DNA of 64,000 bases, taken from contig KL370861.1 of the NCBI GenBank assembly GCA_000702085.1, positions 498,911 through 562,910 on the forward strand, in the 5' to 3' direction. The stretch comes from Lachnospiraceae bacterium P6A3 (GTDB lineage: Bacteria; Bacillota; Clostridia; Lachnospirales; Lachnospiraceae). Positions 28,377 to 37,712 of the stretch are shown piece by piece; position 1 is the stretch's first letter, and each line of letters starts with the position of its first letter. A model generated the notes under the pieces. It searched no databases. It saw nothing but the letters and a program-made list of their open reading frames with translations, and was not told where the DNA came from. The translations under genes and the position numbers were made by a program.

Positions 28377-29288
28377 ATGAGACTTGGAATTATTTCTGAT
28401 ATACATAGTAATATATTTGCGTTTAAAGAATGTGTGAAGAGGCTGGAAGAGGAAAGGTGCGATGAGTATCTCTTTCTCGGCGACTTTGTATCCGATACAC
28501 CTTATACGAGAGAGACTATGGATTATCTGTATGAGTTTATAGATACTCATACATGCCGGTTGCTCAGGGGTAACAGGGAAGAGTACATGCTTTCTCAAAG
28601 GAAGGTTTTGCGGGAAGGGCCGGAGGATCAGAAATGGATCTATAACTCCGCAAGCGGTAATCTTCTTTATTCATACGAATTACTGACTATGAAGGATCTG
28701 GATTTTTTTGAAAGCCTTCCGATTTCTTTTACATATGAAAAAGAAGGATATCCGGCTATCAAATGTTGTCACGGTTCGCCCGGGAGTTCGAGGGAGTTGA
28801 TACAGCTCGGAAGTGAAAGAGCACGGTTTTGGCTTGATAATATTTCCGAAGATTATCTGCTCTGTGCACATACACATTTTCCGGGAGAGTATGGGTATAA
28901 CGGAAAGCTTTATATGAACTCTGGTTGCGTAGGTATTTCAATTAACGATGCCGGGTTTGCACAATGCATGATGTTAGATTCGTGCGTTGATGAAAAAGGT
29001 AAAGTATTTTGGAAGCCTACATTTCTGAAAGTTACTTATGATAATCATAAGGTGGTAGAGGATATGATTGCAGCCGGTTTGCTGGATAAGGCTCCCTGGT
29101 TTATCAACAGTAATATTCAGATCCTTTTAACGGGTATGGATAATTCTGCAGCGATGGTGCAACTTGCAAATAAGCTTTCCGAAGAAGCGGGAGAGACAAA
29201 GGGCTGGCCACTGATCAAAGAGGAGTATTTCGAAGAGGCCGCAAGACGGCTCGGTATTCCGGATTATCGCATAGAAAAAATCGGGTGA
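28377..29288 (+). CDS. Calcineurin-like metallophosphoesterase, probably from a leaderless mRNA
   Basis: 303 residues. Metal-binding motifs of the YfcE-like class are in order: GIISDIHSN (D-x-H), FLGDFVSD (G-D), LLRGNREE (G-N-R/H-E), CCHGSPG and CAHTHFPGEY (G-H-T-H variant). The last ~70 residues extend beyond the core. An upstream in-frame ATG at 28311 would put the start before the MerR terminator and was rejected. At 28377 the codon lies right behind an extended -10 with no ribosome binding site. Substrate unknown. Confidence 0.85.
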   Translation: MRLGIISDIHSNIFAFKECVKRLEEERCDEYLFLGDFVSDTPYTRETMDYLYEFIDTHTCRLLRGNREEYMLSQRKVLREGPEDQKWIYNSASGNLLYSYELLTMKDLDFFESLPISFTYEKEGYPAIKCCHGSPGSSRELIQLGSERARFWLDNISEDYLLCAHTHFPGEYGYNGKLYMNSGCVGISINDAGFAQCMMLDSCVDEKGKVFWKPTFLKVTYDNHKVVEDMIAAGLLDKAPWFINSNIQILLTGMDNSAAMVQLANKLSEEAGETKGWPLIKEEYFEEAARRLGIPDYRIEKIG

Positions 29289-29291
29289 ATT

Positions 29292-29384
29292 ATGGAAATC
29301 AACGACATTATTAAAGTGTATCTGAATCCGTTTTTTAATAATTTTGAAGAGATTCATGCACTGAGGCTAATAAAATGCCGGTGA
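29292..29384 (+). CDS. Possible 30-residue peptide ending inside the first array palindrome
   Basis: ATG 29292 follows the phosphoesterase stop by 3 nt and runs 30 codons (starts MEINDIIKVYLNPFFNN) to a TGA in the loop of the first hairpin of the repeat array. It has no Shine-Dalgarno sequence and could be a remnant interrupted by the array or chance. Confidence 0.22.
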   Translation: MEINDIIKVYLNPFFNNFEEIHALRLIKCR

Positions 29385-29912
29385 CCGGCGTCTTATTAGC
29401 CTTTTTTATACATCTATGCGTCGAAATCCGGCGCGCGGGCTAATAAATCCTCAGAAACCAAATGATTATTAGCCACTGCTTCAAATCAGAGTCTTGAAAT
29501 CCGCATCCGAGGCTAATAAATCCTCAGAAACCAAATGATTATTAGCCATTGCTTCGAATCAGAGTCTTAAAATCCGCATCCGAGGCTAATATTTCCTCAG
29601 AAACCAAATGATTATTAGCCACTGCCTCAAAAGTGAGCATGGTCCTCGAACTATTTGGCTATAAAATCAGCCTGAAACCGGATTATTATAGCCCTTTTCC
29701 CTTGACTGCCCATTGATTTCCGGCTTATTGGCTATAATAATCGTCGAAACTACTTCTTTTATAGCCGCGCTCGTCCCAATGCCCATTGATTTCCGACTTA
29801 TGGGCGATAATAAGCGCCTAAACTCAAGCTTTTATAGCCCTACTTGCAAGACGGCCCTGCAAAATCCCGCTAAAAGGCTATAATCTCCTCAGAAACTTCC
29901 AATATTATAGCC
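29365..29912. repeat. Array of eight 37-nt palindromic repeats with exact 73-nt period
   Basis: Units start at 29365, 29438, 29511, 29584, 29657, 29730, 29803 and 29876, each 37 nt, separated by exactly 36 nt. Units 1-4 have arms GGCTAATAA/TTATTAGCC; units 5-8 have GGCTATAA-type/TTATAGCC, and the changes are compensated across the stem. Most loops share a central CTCAGAAAC-like core. The 36-nt linkers are also related (GAAATCCG or GATTTCCG at linker positions 22-29). Unit 1 has an extra inner GCCGG/CCGGC stem and a following T6, so it also looks like an intrinsic terminator. The 772-nt gap 29289-30060 holds nothing else except the ychF promoter region. Confidence 0.92.
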
Positions 29913-29976
29913 GGCCCACATTGCTGCCTCTTAACAGCACCTCAACAAGGCATCTGCGCCCTGCATTCCACTGTAT

Positions 29977-30005
29977 TTGTAAACATCCCGCGATTAGTGT
30001 AGAAT
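29977..30005 (+). promoter_or_regulatory. ychF promoter
   Basis: TTGTAA (29977-29982), 17 nt, TAGAAT (30000-30005), 55 nt before the start codon and just after the repeat array. Confidence 0.6.
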
Positions 30006-30060
30006 ATGTGTGTTTTGAGTAGATTTATCAGATCATTCATGTAAGGAGATATATATAGAA

Positions 30061-31158
30061 ATGAAACTAGGAATCGTCGGTCTTCCTAATGTAGGAAAGA
30101 GTACACTTTTTAATTCAATCACAAAGGCAGGAGCGCAGGCTGCGAACTTCCCCTTTTGTACCATTGATCCCAACGTAGGAGTTGTAGCCGTTCCCGATGA
30201 GAGAATCGAGAAGCTTGGTAAGCTCTATAACACCAAGAAGGTTACTCCCGCAACCATAGAGTTCGTTGATATCGCAGGACTTGTAAAGGGCGCTTCAAAG
30301 GGCGAAGGACTCGGAAACCAGTTCCTTGCAAATATCCGTGAAGTAGATGCAATCGTTCACGTTGTAAGATGCTTTGACGATGACAACGTTATCCATGTAG
30401 ACGGAAGCGTTGATTCCATAAGAGATATCGAGACAATTAATCTCGAACTCATCTTCGCAGATCTTGAAGTTCTCGAAAAGCGTATTGCCAAGACTGCAAA
30501 GACTGCGAGAATGGACAAGACAGCTGCCAAGGAACTTGACCTGCTTGAGAGATTCAAGGCTCATCTTGAGGCAAATAACGCGGCAAGAACTCTTGTTACC
30601 GAGGATGAGGATGAGATCAAGTATCGTAAGGAGTTCAACCTTCTCACCGACAAGCCTGTTATCTACGCGGCAAATGTAGAAGACGGCGACCTTGCCGATG
30701 ACGGCGCTAACAACGAGAACGTAAAGAAGGTTCGTGCGTTTGCAGCTGAGGAAGGTTCCGAAGTATTTGTAATCTCCGCCAGAACCGAGGAAGAGATTTC
30801 CGAACTCGATGAGGAGGAAAAGAAAGAATTCCTCGACGCTCTCGGACTTAAAGAGTCGGGACTTGAGAAGCTTGTAAGAGCAAGCTATGACCTCCTCGGA
30901 CTGATGAGCTTCCTTACCGCAGGAGAGGATGAGTGCCGCGCATGGACCATCAAGAAGGGTACCAAGGCACCTCAGGCTGCAGGAAAGATCCACACCGATT
31001 TCGAGCGCGGATTCATCAAGGCGGAAGTTATCAATTATCAGGATCTTCTCGATAACGGCTCAATCGCTGCCGCAAAAGAAAAAGGTATCGTCCGTATCGA
31101 AGGCAAAGAGTATGTTGTACAGGACGGAGACGTTATCCTGTTCAGGTTTAATGTATGA
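30061..31158 (+). CDS. ychF: YchF/OLA1 family P-loop ATPase
   Basis: 365 residues, normal length. [12 protein letters not shown] is the P-loop, [10 protein letters not shown] the switch I region, [10 protein letters not shown] the G3 motif, and the N-terminal domain is interrupted by a coiled-coil insertion (about 125-200). The C-terminal TGS-like domain ends [28 protein letters not shown]. YchF proteins bind the ribosome, prefer ATP to GTP and affect stress responses. AAGGAG lies 12 nt before the start, a rather long spacing. The stop overlaps the lgt start (ATGA). Confidence 0.97.
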   Translation: MKLGIVGLPNVGKSTLFNSITKAGAQAANFPFCTIDPNVGVVAVPDERIEKLGKLYNTKKVTPATIEFVDIAGLVKGASKGEGLGNQFLANIREVDAIVHVVRCFDDDNVIHVDGSVDSIRDIETINLELIFADLEVLEKRIAKTAKTARMDKTAAKELDLLERFKAHLEANNAARTLVTEDEDEIKYRKEFNLLTDKPVIYAANVEDGDLADDGANNENVKKVRAFAAEEGSEVFVISARTEEEISELDEEEKKEFLDALGLKESGLEKLVRASYDLLGLMSFLTAGEDECRAWTIKKGTKAPQAAGKIHTDFERGFIKAEVINYQDLLDNGSIAAAKEKGIVRIEGKEYVVQDGDVILFRFNV

Positions 31159-32051
31159 TGAATACTAACGAAATTTCTTTTCCCAATATGGGAATAGATC
31201 TTCATAACGTACCGGAAGGATTTCCCATATTCGGCTTTGAGATCAAGCTGTACGCAGTATGTGTTGTTCTCGGAATGTTTGTCGGAGGCATGCTTGCGGC
31301 TTACCTTGCAAAACGCGGAGGCTGGGATAAGGAAAAGATCTGGGATTTCTTTTTCTACGGAGTAATATTCGGAGTTATCGGAGCGAGGATCTATTATGTG
31401 ATCTTTGCCTGGGATTACTACAAAGACAATCCGGTTCAGGTCTTTAACTTAAGACAGGGCGGACTTGCGATATACGGCGGTGTTATAGCCGCATTCGCAA
31501 CGGTATTTATATATTGTAAGATCACCAAATTAAATGCATTCAGACTTCTGGATTATGCAACGCCGGGACTTGCTCTCGGGCAGGCATTCGGAAGATGGGG
31601 AAACTTCTTTAACAGAGAGGTGTTCGGAGAGTATACCGATAATATCTTTGCAATGAGACTTCCCGTTTCCAGGGTCAGGCCCCAGGATATTTCCGAAAGC
31701 ATCAGGGCTCATATGGCTGAGGGGCAGAACTACATACAGGTTCATCCCACTTTTCTATATGAATGTTTGTGGAATCTGGCTATCGTAGCTCTTATGGTAA
31801 AGTTTGAGCCGAAGAAGAAATTCGTCGGAGAAGTAGCCCTCTGGTATCTGGGGGGATACGGACTCGGAAGATTCTGGATCGAAGGAATCCGCACGGATAC
31901 GCTGTTTATCCCCGGAACAACCCTTGCCGTATCTCAGGTTTTGGCCATAATAATGTTCGTGGGAAGTCTTGCGGCGGATATCGTCATCAGGATCCTGATA
32001 TCAAAGGGAAAATTAAAAAATATTATTTTTTGCCCCACTTCTTCCCACTAA
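31155..32051 (+). CDS. lgt: Prolipoprotein diacylglyceryl transferase
   Basis: 298 residues, about seven membrane helices. It moves diacylglycerol from phosphatidylglycerol to the lipobox Cys of lipoproteins. GGLAIYGGVIAAF, the signature GRWGNFFNREVFG (about 150) and HPTFLYECLWN are the conserved Lgt motifs with catalytic Arg and His/Tyr residues. Translation is coupled to ychF through an ATGA overlap; ATG 31158 is an alternative. The window contains one obvious substrate, the lipoprotein at 51547. The C-terminal tail is a little longer than usual. Confidence 0.95.
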   Translation: MMNTNEISFPNMGIDLHNVPEGFPIFGFEIKLYAVCVVLGMFVGGMLAAYLAKRGGWDKEKIWDFFFYGVIFGVIGARIYYVIFAWDYYKDNPVQVFNLRQGGLAIYGGVIAAFATVFIYCKITKLNAFRLLDYATPGLALGQAFGRWGNFFNREVFGEYTDNIFAMRLPVSRVRPQDISESIRAHMAEGQNYIQVHPTFLYECLWNLAIVALMVKFEPKKKFVGEVALWYLGGYGLGRFWIEGIRTDTLFIPGTTLAVSQVLAIIMFVGSLAADIVIRILISKGKLKNIIFCPTSSH

Positions 32052-32080
32052 AAACTAAATCTTGTTTCTTTGTCTAAACT

Positions 32081-32115
32081 GACTCCCAAAATGTAGATTT
32101 TGGGGGTCTTTTTTT
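32081..32115 (+). terminator. Intrinsic terminator after lgt
   Basis: GAC-CCCAAAA and TTTTGGG-GTC arms (32081-32108) with a short loop, followed by seven T. Confidence 0.85.
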
Positions 32116-32160
32116 GTCATTTTTTACCCAAACAATTTATTAACAAATTTAATAAATTGC

Positions 32161-32189
32161 TTGCAATTACTTAATAAATTCGGTATTAT
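32161..32189 (+). promoter_or_regulatory. dcw cluster promoter upstream of mraZ
   Basis: TTGCAA (32161-32166), 17 nt, TATTAT (32184-32189), predicting transcription from about 32196. Confidence 0.7.
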
Positions 32190-32199
32190 TACCTTGTCG

Positions 32200-32235
32200 G
32201 TGGGAATAAGTGGGAAAAATATCCCAAAGAGTGGG
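32200..32235 (+). promoter_or_regulatory. MraZ operator: repeated GTGGGA boxes
   Basis: GTGGG occurs at 32200-32204, 32210-32214 and 32231-32235, i.e. spaced 10 and 21 nt, right at the predicted transcription start. MraZ is known to bind tandem TGGGN/GTGGG repeats in its own promoter, so autorepression is expected. A degenerate fourth position would fall near 32220. Confidence 0.8.
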
Positions 32236-32314
32236 AAAAACAGTAAACCACAAATCCACGGACACAATCCCACAAAACCCAGTAAAATCAGGCATTTCGA
32301 CAAGGTAACAATCA

Positions 32315-32755
32315 ATGACCGGTCTCATCGGCGAATACAATCGAACAATTGACGCCAAGGGCCGCATGTCAGTTCCCTCGAAATTCAGCACGGTTTTAGG
32401 CGATTCATTCGTAATTTCAAAAGGTTTTGACGGATGCCTCGTTATTTACTCGGACGAGGAATGGACGGTTTTTTCCGAAAAACTCAATTCTCTTCCTTCA
32501 TTTGATCCTCAGGCTCGTCAGATAAAGAGATTCTTCGGATCGGGTGCAACAAGAGTGGACATCGATTCACACGGAAGAGTTCTGGTACCTGCATCACTTA
32601 TGGAATATGCGGGACTGAAGAAAGACGTAACGATAGTAGGAACCGCAGACGGAAGAGCAGAGGTCTGGGATACGGATAAGTGGAATGCAGAGTCAGGCAA
32701 TGTAAGCCCCGAAGATGCAGCCAAGAACCTTTTCGAAAGAGGAATAGTTATCTGA
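32315..32755 (+). CDS. mraZ: Transcriptional regulator MraZ
   Basis: 146 residues with two AbrB-like repeats: GEYNRTIDAKGRMSVPSKF (about 6-24) and ATRVDIDSHGRVLVPASL (about 78-95). The ring-shaped protein binds GTGGGA boxes and controls the division cluster. Ribosome binding site modest (AAGG). It stands first in the mraZ-rsmH-ftsL-pbp-ftsW-ftsQ run; 3 nt separate it from rsmH. Confidence 0.97.
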   Translation: MTGLIGEYNRTIDAKGRMSVPSKFSTVLGDSFVISKGFDGCLVIYSDEEWTVFSEKLNSLPSFDPQARQIKRFFGSGATRVDIDSHGRVLVPASLMEYAGLKKDVTIVGTADGRAEVWDTDKWNAESGNVSPEDAAKNLFERGIVI

Positions 32756-32758
32756 CAG

Positions 32759-33691
32759 ATGGAATTCAAACACATCTCAGTACTCTTAAATGAAACAGTC
32801 GATTGCATGATGGTCCGCTCTGACGGTGTATACCTGGACGGGACACTCGGCGGAGCGGGCCACTCCTCCTTGATCGCTTCAAAACTGGAGACCGGACATC
32901 TCTACGGAGTAGATCAGGACAGCGATGCGATAGAGGCGGCAAGCGAAAGGCTTAAGCCTTATGAAAAGAACGTAACGGTAATAAGAGACAATTACCGGAA
33001 TGCCGTAAGAATCCTCAAAGAAATGGGAGTCGGCGGTGCAGACGGAATACTTCTTGATCTGGGAGTGAGCTCCTGGCAGTTCGATCAGGGAGACAGAGGT
33101 TTTTCCTACAACTATGACGCACCTCTTGATATGAGGATGGATACGAGAAAAGACTTATCCGCAGCGGTAATAGTTAACGAATATCCGGAAGAAGAGATCA
33201 GAAGGATATTAAGAGATTACGGTGAAGAGAAATTTGCTTCGAATATTGCATCAAACATCTGCAAGGCAAGAAGCAAAAAGAAGATAGAAACAACCTTCGA
33301 ACTTAACGACATAATCAAGGATTCGATACCTGCAAAATTCAGAGCGGGCGGACATCCTTCAAGACAAACATATCAGGCACTCCGCATTGCCTGCAACGAA
33401 GAACTGGATGTACTTGAGAACTCACTCGATGAGATGGCGGATTTCTTAAATCCCGGCGGAAGACTTTGCATCATAACATTCCATTCACTGGAAGACCGCA
33501 TAGTCAAAAACGCATTCAAGAGATTTGAAAATCCCTGCACATGTCCTCCCGGATTTCCACAGTGCGTATGCGGAAAGGTATCAAAAGGAAAAGTAATTAC
33601 CAAAAAGCCCATAGCTCCAACGGATGAGGAGATAGAAGCAAATCCCAGATCCAGGAGCGCAAAGCTGAGGGTATTCGAAAAAACAAAATGA
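32759..33691 (+). CDS. rsmH: 16S rRNA m4C1402 methyltransferase
   Basis: 310 residues. HISVLLNETVDCM opens the protein; YLDGTLGGAGHS is the SAM-binding loop, YGVDQDSDAI the acidic loop, GILLDLGVSSWQFDQGDRGFSY the catalytic-side motif, and IITFHSLEDRIVKNAFK the C-terminal signature. It N4-methylates C1402 in 16S rRNA. Conserved second gene of the dcw cluster. Confidence 0.97.
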   Translation: MEFKHISVLLNETVDCMMVRSDGVYLDGTLGGAGHSSLIASKLETGHLYGVDQDSDAIEAASERLKPYEKNVTVIRDNYRNAVRILKEMGVGGADGILLDLGVSSWQFDQGDRGFSYNYDAPLDMRMDTRKDLSAAVIVNEYPEEEIRRILRDYGEEKFASNIASNICKARSKKKIETTFELNDIIKDSIPAKFRAGGHPSRQTYQALRIACNEELDVLENSLDEMADFLNPGGRLCIITFHSLEDRIVKNAFKRFENPCTCPPGFPQCVCGKVSKGKVITKKPIAPTDEEIEANPRSRSAKLRVFEKTK

Positions 33692-33740
33692 GAACTCTTT
33701 GAAGAAAGGATTCTTCAGAAAAAAGAGGGGGATTGGGAAA

Positions 33741-34181
33741 ATGGCAATTCGTACTTCATATTCAGATTTCATACAGGGCACGGCAGTCAGAAAAGAGGCT
33801 CCCGCAAGACCTTATGTTCGCCCCGTCGAGCATCAGGCACCCAAGAGAAAGGCAGTCAGAAGACGTCTTTCCCTTCCCGTTGCGGCATCTTTTGTACTTG
33901 CCGTACTTTCTTTTGCCGTTTGTGCATATATGATGGTATCATATGTAAGGCTTCGCAGTGAGCTCACCGAAATGAGCCGTTCCGTAACCACCAAGAGATC
34001 TGAGCTTGCATCAATGATCTCTCAGAACGATGCAGAGTATAACCGCATCATGGCTTCCGTCGATCTCGCTTCCATCGAAGCAGTCGCAAGAGGAGAACTC
34101 GGAATGACTTATGCAGACGAAGGACAGATCGTCTTTTACTCGGGTGAAACCGGTGATTATATGAGAAGATACGGTAACTGA
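33741..34181 (+). CDS. ftsL: Cell division protein FtsL-like
   Basis: 146 residues from ATG 33741, which follows AGAGGGGG; the frame can also open at TTG 33699 but with a poorer context. A basic cytoplasmic tail of ~55 residues precedes one membrane segment (LPVAASFVLAVLSFAVCAYM), followed by a coiled coil (about 82-120) and a short tail with IEAVARGELGM, the usual FtsL/DivIC ending. Sequence identity in this family is low, so the call rests on topology and on the position between rsmH and the class B PBP. Confidence 0.82.
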   Translation: MAIRTSYSDFIQGTAVRKEAPARPYVRPVEHQAPKRKAVRRRLSLPVAASFVLAVLSFAVCAYMMVSYVRLRSELTEMSRSVTTKRSELASMISQNDAEYNRIMASVDLASIEAVARGELGMTYADEGQIVFYSGETGDYMRRYGN

Positions 34182-34186
34182 TACTG

Positions 34187-36475
34187 ATGGCATCTCGGAA
34201 AAAGAATACAAAAAAGAATAATCGGGGCACGCTCTCGGCAAGGCAGATCAGGTTTAACAAGCTGACTGTCTTGTTTTCGATTTTATTGGTGATGCTTTTT
34301 GCACTCACCATAAGGCTTGTAAAAATAGTCAGGGACAACGGTGAAGAGTACCAGAGGATAGTTTTATCCAACCAAAGATATGACTCTGTTATCATCCCCT
34401 TCAGAAGAGGGGATATTGTTGACTCAAAGGGAACTATTTTGGCGACAAGCGAAAAGGTTTATAACCTTATCGTCGATGCCTCCGTCATGACCACATATGA
34501 AGATGACAGATACTTAGAGCCCACACTTACCGCAATCGGTGCATGCTTCCCCCAGATAGATATAAACGAACTTCGCACATATGTGTTAAATAACCAGACA
34601 AGCCAGTACAGGATACTTGCCAAGAGGCTTTCATATGGCGAGATAAGTGAATTCCTGAACATGCAGGCAAATAACACCTATATCCGCGGAGTTACTTTTG
34701 AAGAGGAATATAAGCGTGTATATCCCATGGGCAACCTTTGCTCAACCATCCTCGGCTACACTACCGGTAGTACGAATTCCGGCGGAATGTACGGACTTGA
34801 GGAGTATTACGAAGCTATCCTTACCGGAACCGACGGAAGAGAGTACGGTTATCAGAATGAGGATGCAACTCTTGAACGTACCATAAAGCCCGCGGTTGAC
34901 GGTTATACCATTCACACCACGATTGACGCCACCATCCAGAGAATCGTGGAAGATAAGCTTAACGAATTCAACGAGACATACAAGGATAATTATCGTCCCG
35001 GAAACGGTGCGGAGAATCTCGGATGTATCATCATGGATATCCATTCCGGTGAGATTCTCGCAATGGCGGACTTCCCCACATATAATCCCGGCGATTACAT
35101 GAATACGGATCCTCTTATCGGCTGTAATTATTTTGAAGCCGTTACCAATGCGGGAGGATATACCGAATACAGAAAGACAACTGACATCATCACTCAGGAA
35201 ATGATCGATCAGATGACACCTGATCAGGTCAATGTCAATCTGTATAACCTCTGGAAGAATCAGTGCATTTCATATACATATGAACCCGGCTCCACCGCAA
35301 AGCCATTTACCGTTGCGGCAGCTCTCGATTGTGGAGCTATTACAGGAAATGAAGTATATACCTGTAACGGAGCACTTCAGGTTTCCAACTATTTCATTAA
35401 ATGTCACACATATGATTCGGGCGGAGACGGTGTGGTTACGGTACAGGATTCCATCGCATGGAGCTGCAACGTAGCTCTCATGAAGATCGCACAGTCTCTC
35501 GGAACCGAGAACATGTGCAAGTATCAGAGAATATTCAATCTCGGACTTAAAACCAATATAGATCTTGCGGGAGAAGCAAGAACCGATACTCTTGTTTATA
35601 ATCCCCAGACCATGGGTGCAGTTGACCTTGCGACCAATTCATTCGGTCAGAACTTTAACGCCACAATGATCCAGATGATTGCGGGATTCAGCTCACTCAT
35701 TAACGGCGGATATTATTACGAGCCTCACGTGGTTAACAGGATCACCGATTCGACCGGTGCCGTTATCATGAATATCGAACCCAGGATACTTAAGCAGACC
35801 GTATCCGAATCGGTATCCGAAAGAATCAGACAGTACTGCCGTGCTACCGTAATGGAAGAGGGCGGATCCAGACGAAGCGGACGTAACGCAAGACCTTACG
35901 GATATGCCATCGGCGGAAAGACCGGAACCGCGCAGACAATTCCCCGTGAGACCGGACAGATCGTTATTTCTTTCATGGGCTTTGCTCCTGCGGACGATCC
36001 TCAGATAGCAATTTATGTCGTTATAGACAGACCCAACTTTGCAAAGCAGGATAACGTAAAATACGCATGTATTCTTTGCAGGGACATCTTGCAGGAAGTA
36101 CTTCCCTACATGGGAATCTATATGACGGAACCTCTTACCGAAGAGGAAATCAAATATCTCGAAGAAAAGCAGCTTGAAAACACTTTGAGATACACTCAGG
36201 GAAGTGACGAACAGACTTCGGAAACCGGTGAACAGGATCCTTACGAAGAAGTTGAAATGCAGGAAGTAACGGACTCCACCGGAGAGACCGCAAATGTCTA
36301 TCCCAGATGGATGAGCTTCCCCATTGATCCCGCTACGGGATACCGCGTGGGACCTGACGGAAAATATTACGATGCCGATACCGGCGAACTTGCAACAGTA
36401 ACACAGGAAATACTTGATGATTCGATTCCCGTAAACGGAAATATCGAATCCGACACCATTCAGCAGAATAACTGA
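34187..36475 (+). CDS. Class B penicillin-binding protein (FtsI/SpoVD type)
   Basis: 762 residues. One N-terminal membrane helix (about 27-47), pedestal domain with RRGDIVDSKGTILA, and a transpeptidase domain with S-T-A-K (Ser369), S-C-N (Ser426) and K-T-G-T (Lys578). No PASTA domains follow; instead there is an acidic, low-complexity tail of about 120 residues. It cross-links septal peptidoglycan together with FtsW, whose gene follows 10 nt later. Whether it is vegetative FtsI or sporulation SpoVD cannot be told; the absence of PASTA and place in the cluster fit either. Confidence 0.93.
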   Translation: MASRKKNTKKNNRGTLSARQIRFNKLTVLFSILLVMLFALTIRLVKIVRDNGEEYQRIVLSNQRYDSVIIPFRRGDIVDSKGTILATSEKVYNLIVDASVMTTYEDDRYLEPTLTAIGACFPQIDINELRTYVLNNQTSQYRILAKRLSYGEISEFLNMQANNTYIRGVTFEEEYKRVYPMGNLCSTILGYTTGSTNSGGMYGLEEYYEAILTGTDGREYGYQNEDATLERTIKPAVDGYTIHTTIDATIQRIVEDKLNEFNETYKDNYRPGNGAENLGCIIMDIHSGEILAMADFPTYNPGDYMNTDPLIGCNYFEAVTNAGGYTEYRKTTDIITQEMIDQMTPDQVNVNLYNLWKNQCISYTYEPGSTAKPFTVAAALDCGAITGNEVYTCNGALQVSNYFIKCHTYDSGGDGVVTVQDSIAWSCNVALMKIAQSLGTENMCKYQRIFNLGLKTNIDLAGEARTDTLVYNPQTMGAVDLATNSFGQNFNATMIQMIAGFSSLINGGYYYEPHVVNRITDSTGAVIMNIEPRILKQTVSESVSERIRQYCRATVMEEGGSRRSGRNARPYGYAIGGKTGTAQTIPRETGQIVISFMGFAPADDPQIAIYVVIDRPNFAKQDNVKYACILCRDILQEVLPYMGIYMTEPLTEEEIKYLEEKQLENTLRYTQGSDEQTSETGEQDPYEEVEMQEVTDSTGETANVYPRWMSFPIDPATGYRVGPDGKYYDADTGELATVTQEILDDSIPVNGNIESDTIQQNN

Positions 36476-36485
36476 TAACAGACAT

Positions 36486-37712
36486 ATGGCAGACAGAAAG
36501 CAGCCAAAACATAATAATGTTATCAATATAAAGAATGTGGATCTGAGGAATACCACCTCCGAACTCGGCGGTTATATTGAAAGTAACGTAGATATCAATC
36601 TGCTTTTTATCGTGCTGTTTTTAGTTGGTTTCGGACTTCTGATGGTTTATTCCGCATCATCTTATGTTGCACTGAGAGACTTCGGAAATTCGTCCTACTT
36701 TTTCAAAAAACAGATCATTGCGGACGTGCTCGGACTGGTCTGCATGGTCGGCACCTTGTTTATTCCGCTTAAGAAGATCGAGAGATTTAAATACTTTTTC
36801 CTTGCAATCGCACTTGGAGTTATTTTCCTCGTTCTTCCTTTCGGAATCGAATCACACGGTGCGAGAAGATGGATACAGGTTCCTTTTGTGGGACAGCGTC
36901 TTCAGCCTGCGGAGATCACAAAACTTTTTATGATCCTTTTCCTTGCGGCAATGATCAACTCCATGGGTAATCAGCTGATTTCCTCATGGAAAGGTTTCCT
37001 GTTCTGCATGGGAATCGCATCATTTGCATCACTGCTTCTTTACACACTTACCGATAACCTGAGCTCCGCACTTATCGTTTTTGCAATTGCATTCGTAATG
37101 TGTTTTGTTGCGGCAGCGGATTATAAAAAATACATCCTGCTGACCGTGCTTGGATTTGCGGTTGCAGGAGGACTGGTGGCTTATGTTGCATCAACCGAAG
37201 GCGCAGCAGATGCTTCCTTCAGACTTACCAGAATATCCGCGTGGCTTCGTCCCGAGAATTCTACCGAAACGTCGGCACATCAGATGCTTCAGGGATTATA
37301 TGCAATCGGTAACGGTGGAGTCTTCGGAAGAGGACTCGGACAGAGCGTTCAGAAAGTATCTGTCCTTCCCGAGCCCCATAACGATATGATCTTTGCGGTT
37401 ATATGTGAGGAACTTGGAATCGTAGGTGCCATTGCACTTATGATCATGTTCGCACTTATGATTTACCGTATGTATTACATTGCAAGAAATACCAAAGACA
37501 GATTTGAATTCATGATAGTAAGCGGAGTCATGGCACACTTTGCGATTCAGATCGTTCTTAACATCGCGGTCGTTACCGGTTCCATTCCCAATACCGGTGT
37601 GTCGCTTCCCTTTATTTCATACGGCGGTTCATCGGCTCTTTTCCTTCTTATCGAGGTAGGACTTGTTCTTAACATCGACAGAAGAACCAGAGCGGAAAGC
37701 AGGAGAGGATGA
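36486..37712 (+). CDS. ftsW: Septal peptidoglycan polymerase FtsW
   Basis: 408 residues, about ten membrane helices of the SEDS family. GLLMVYSASS in helix 1, GIESHGARRWIQVPF (SEDS loop), LQPAEITKLFMILF, SVLPEPHNDMIFAVICEELG and GVSLPFISYGGSS are diagnostic. It polymerises lipid II at the septum with its class B PBP partner upstream. The stop overlaps the ftsQ start (ATGA). FtsW rather than RodA by cluster position. Confidence 0.93.
   Translation: MADRKQPKHNNVINIKNVDLRNTTSELGGYIESNVDINLLFIVLFLVGFGLLMVYSASSYVALRDFGNSSYFFKKQIIADVLGLVCMVGTLFIPLKKIERFKYFFLAIALGVIFLVLPFGIESHGARRWIQVPFVGQRLQPAEITKLFMILFLAAMINSMGNQLISSWKGFLFCMGIASFASLLLYTLTDNLSSALIVFAIAFVMCFVAAADYKKYILLTVLGFAVAGGLVAYVASTEGAADASFRLTRISAWLRPENSTETSAHQMLQGLYAIGNGGVFGRGLGQSVQKVSVLPEPHNDMIFAVICEELGIVGAIALMIMFALMIYRMYYIARNTKDRFEFMIVSGVMAHFAIQIVLNIAVVTGSIPNTGVSLPFISYGGSSALFLLIEVGLVLNIDRRTRAESRRG

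Noticed and set aside
29365-29912. CRISPR array (37-nt repeat, 36-nt spacer dimensions)
   Set aside because: Spacers are related to each other, repeats diverge strongly, the repeats are long palindromes and no cas gene is in the window.
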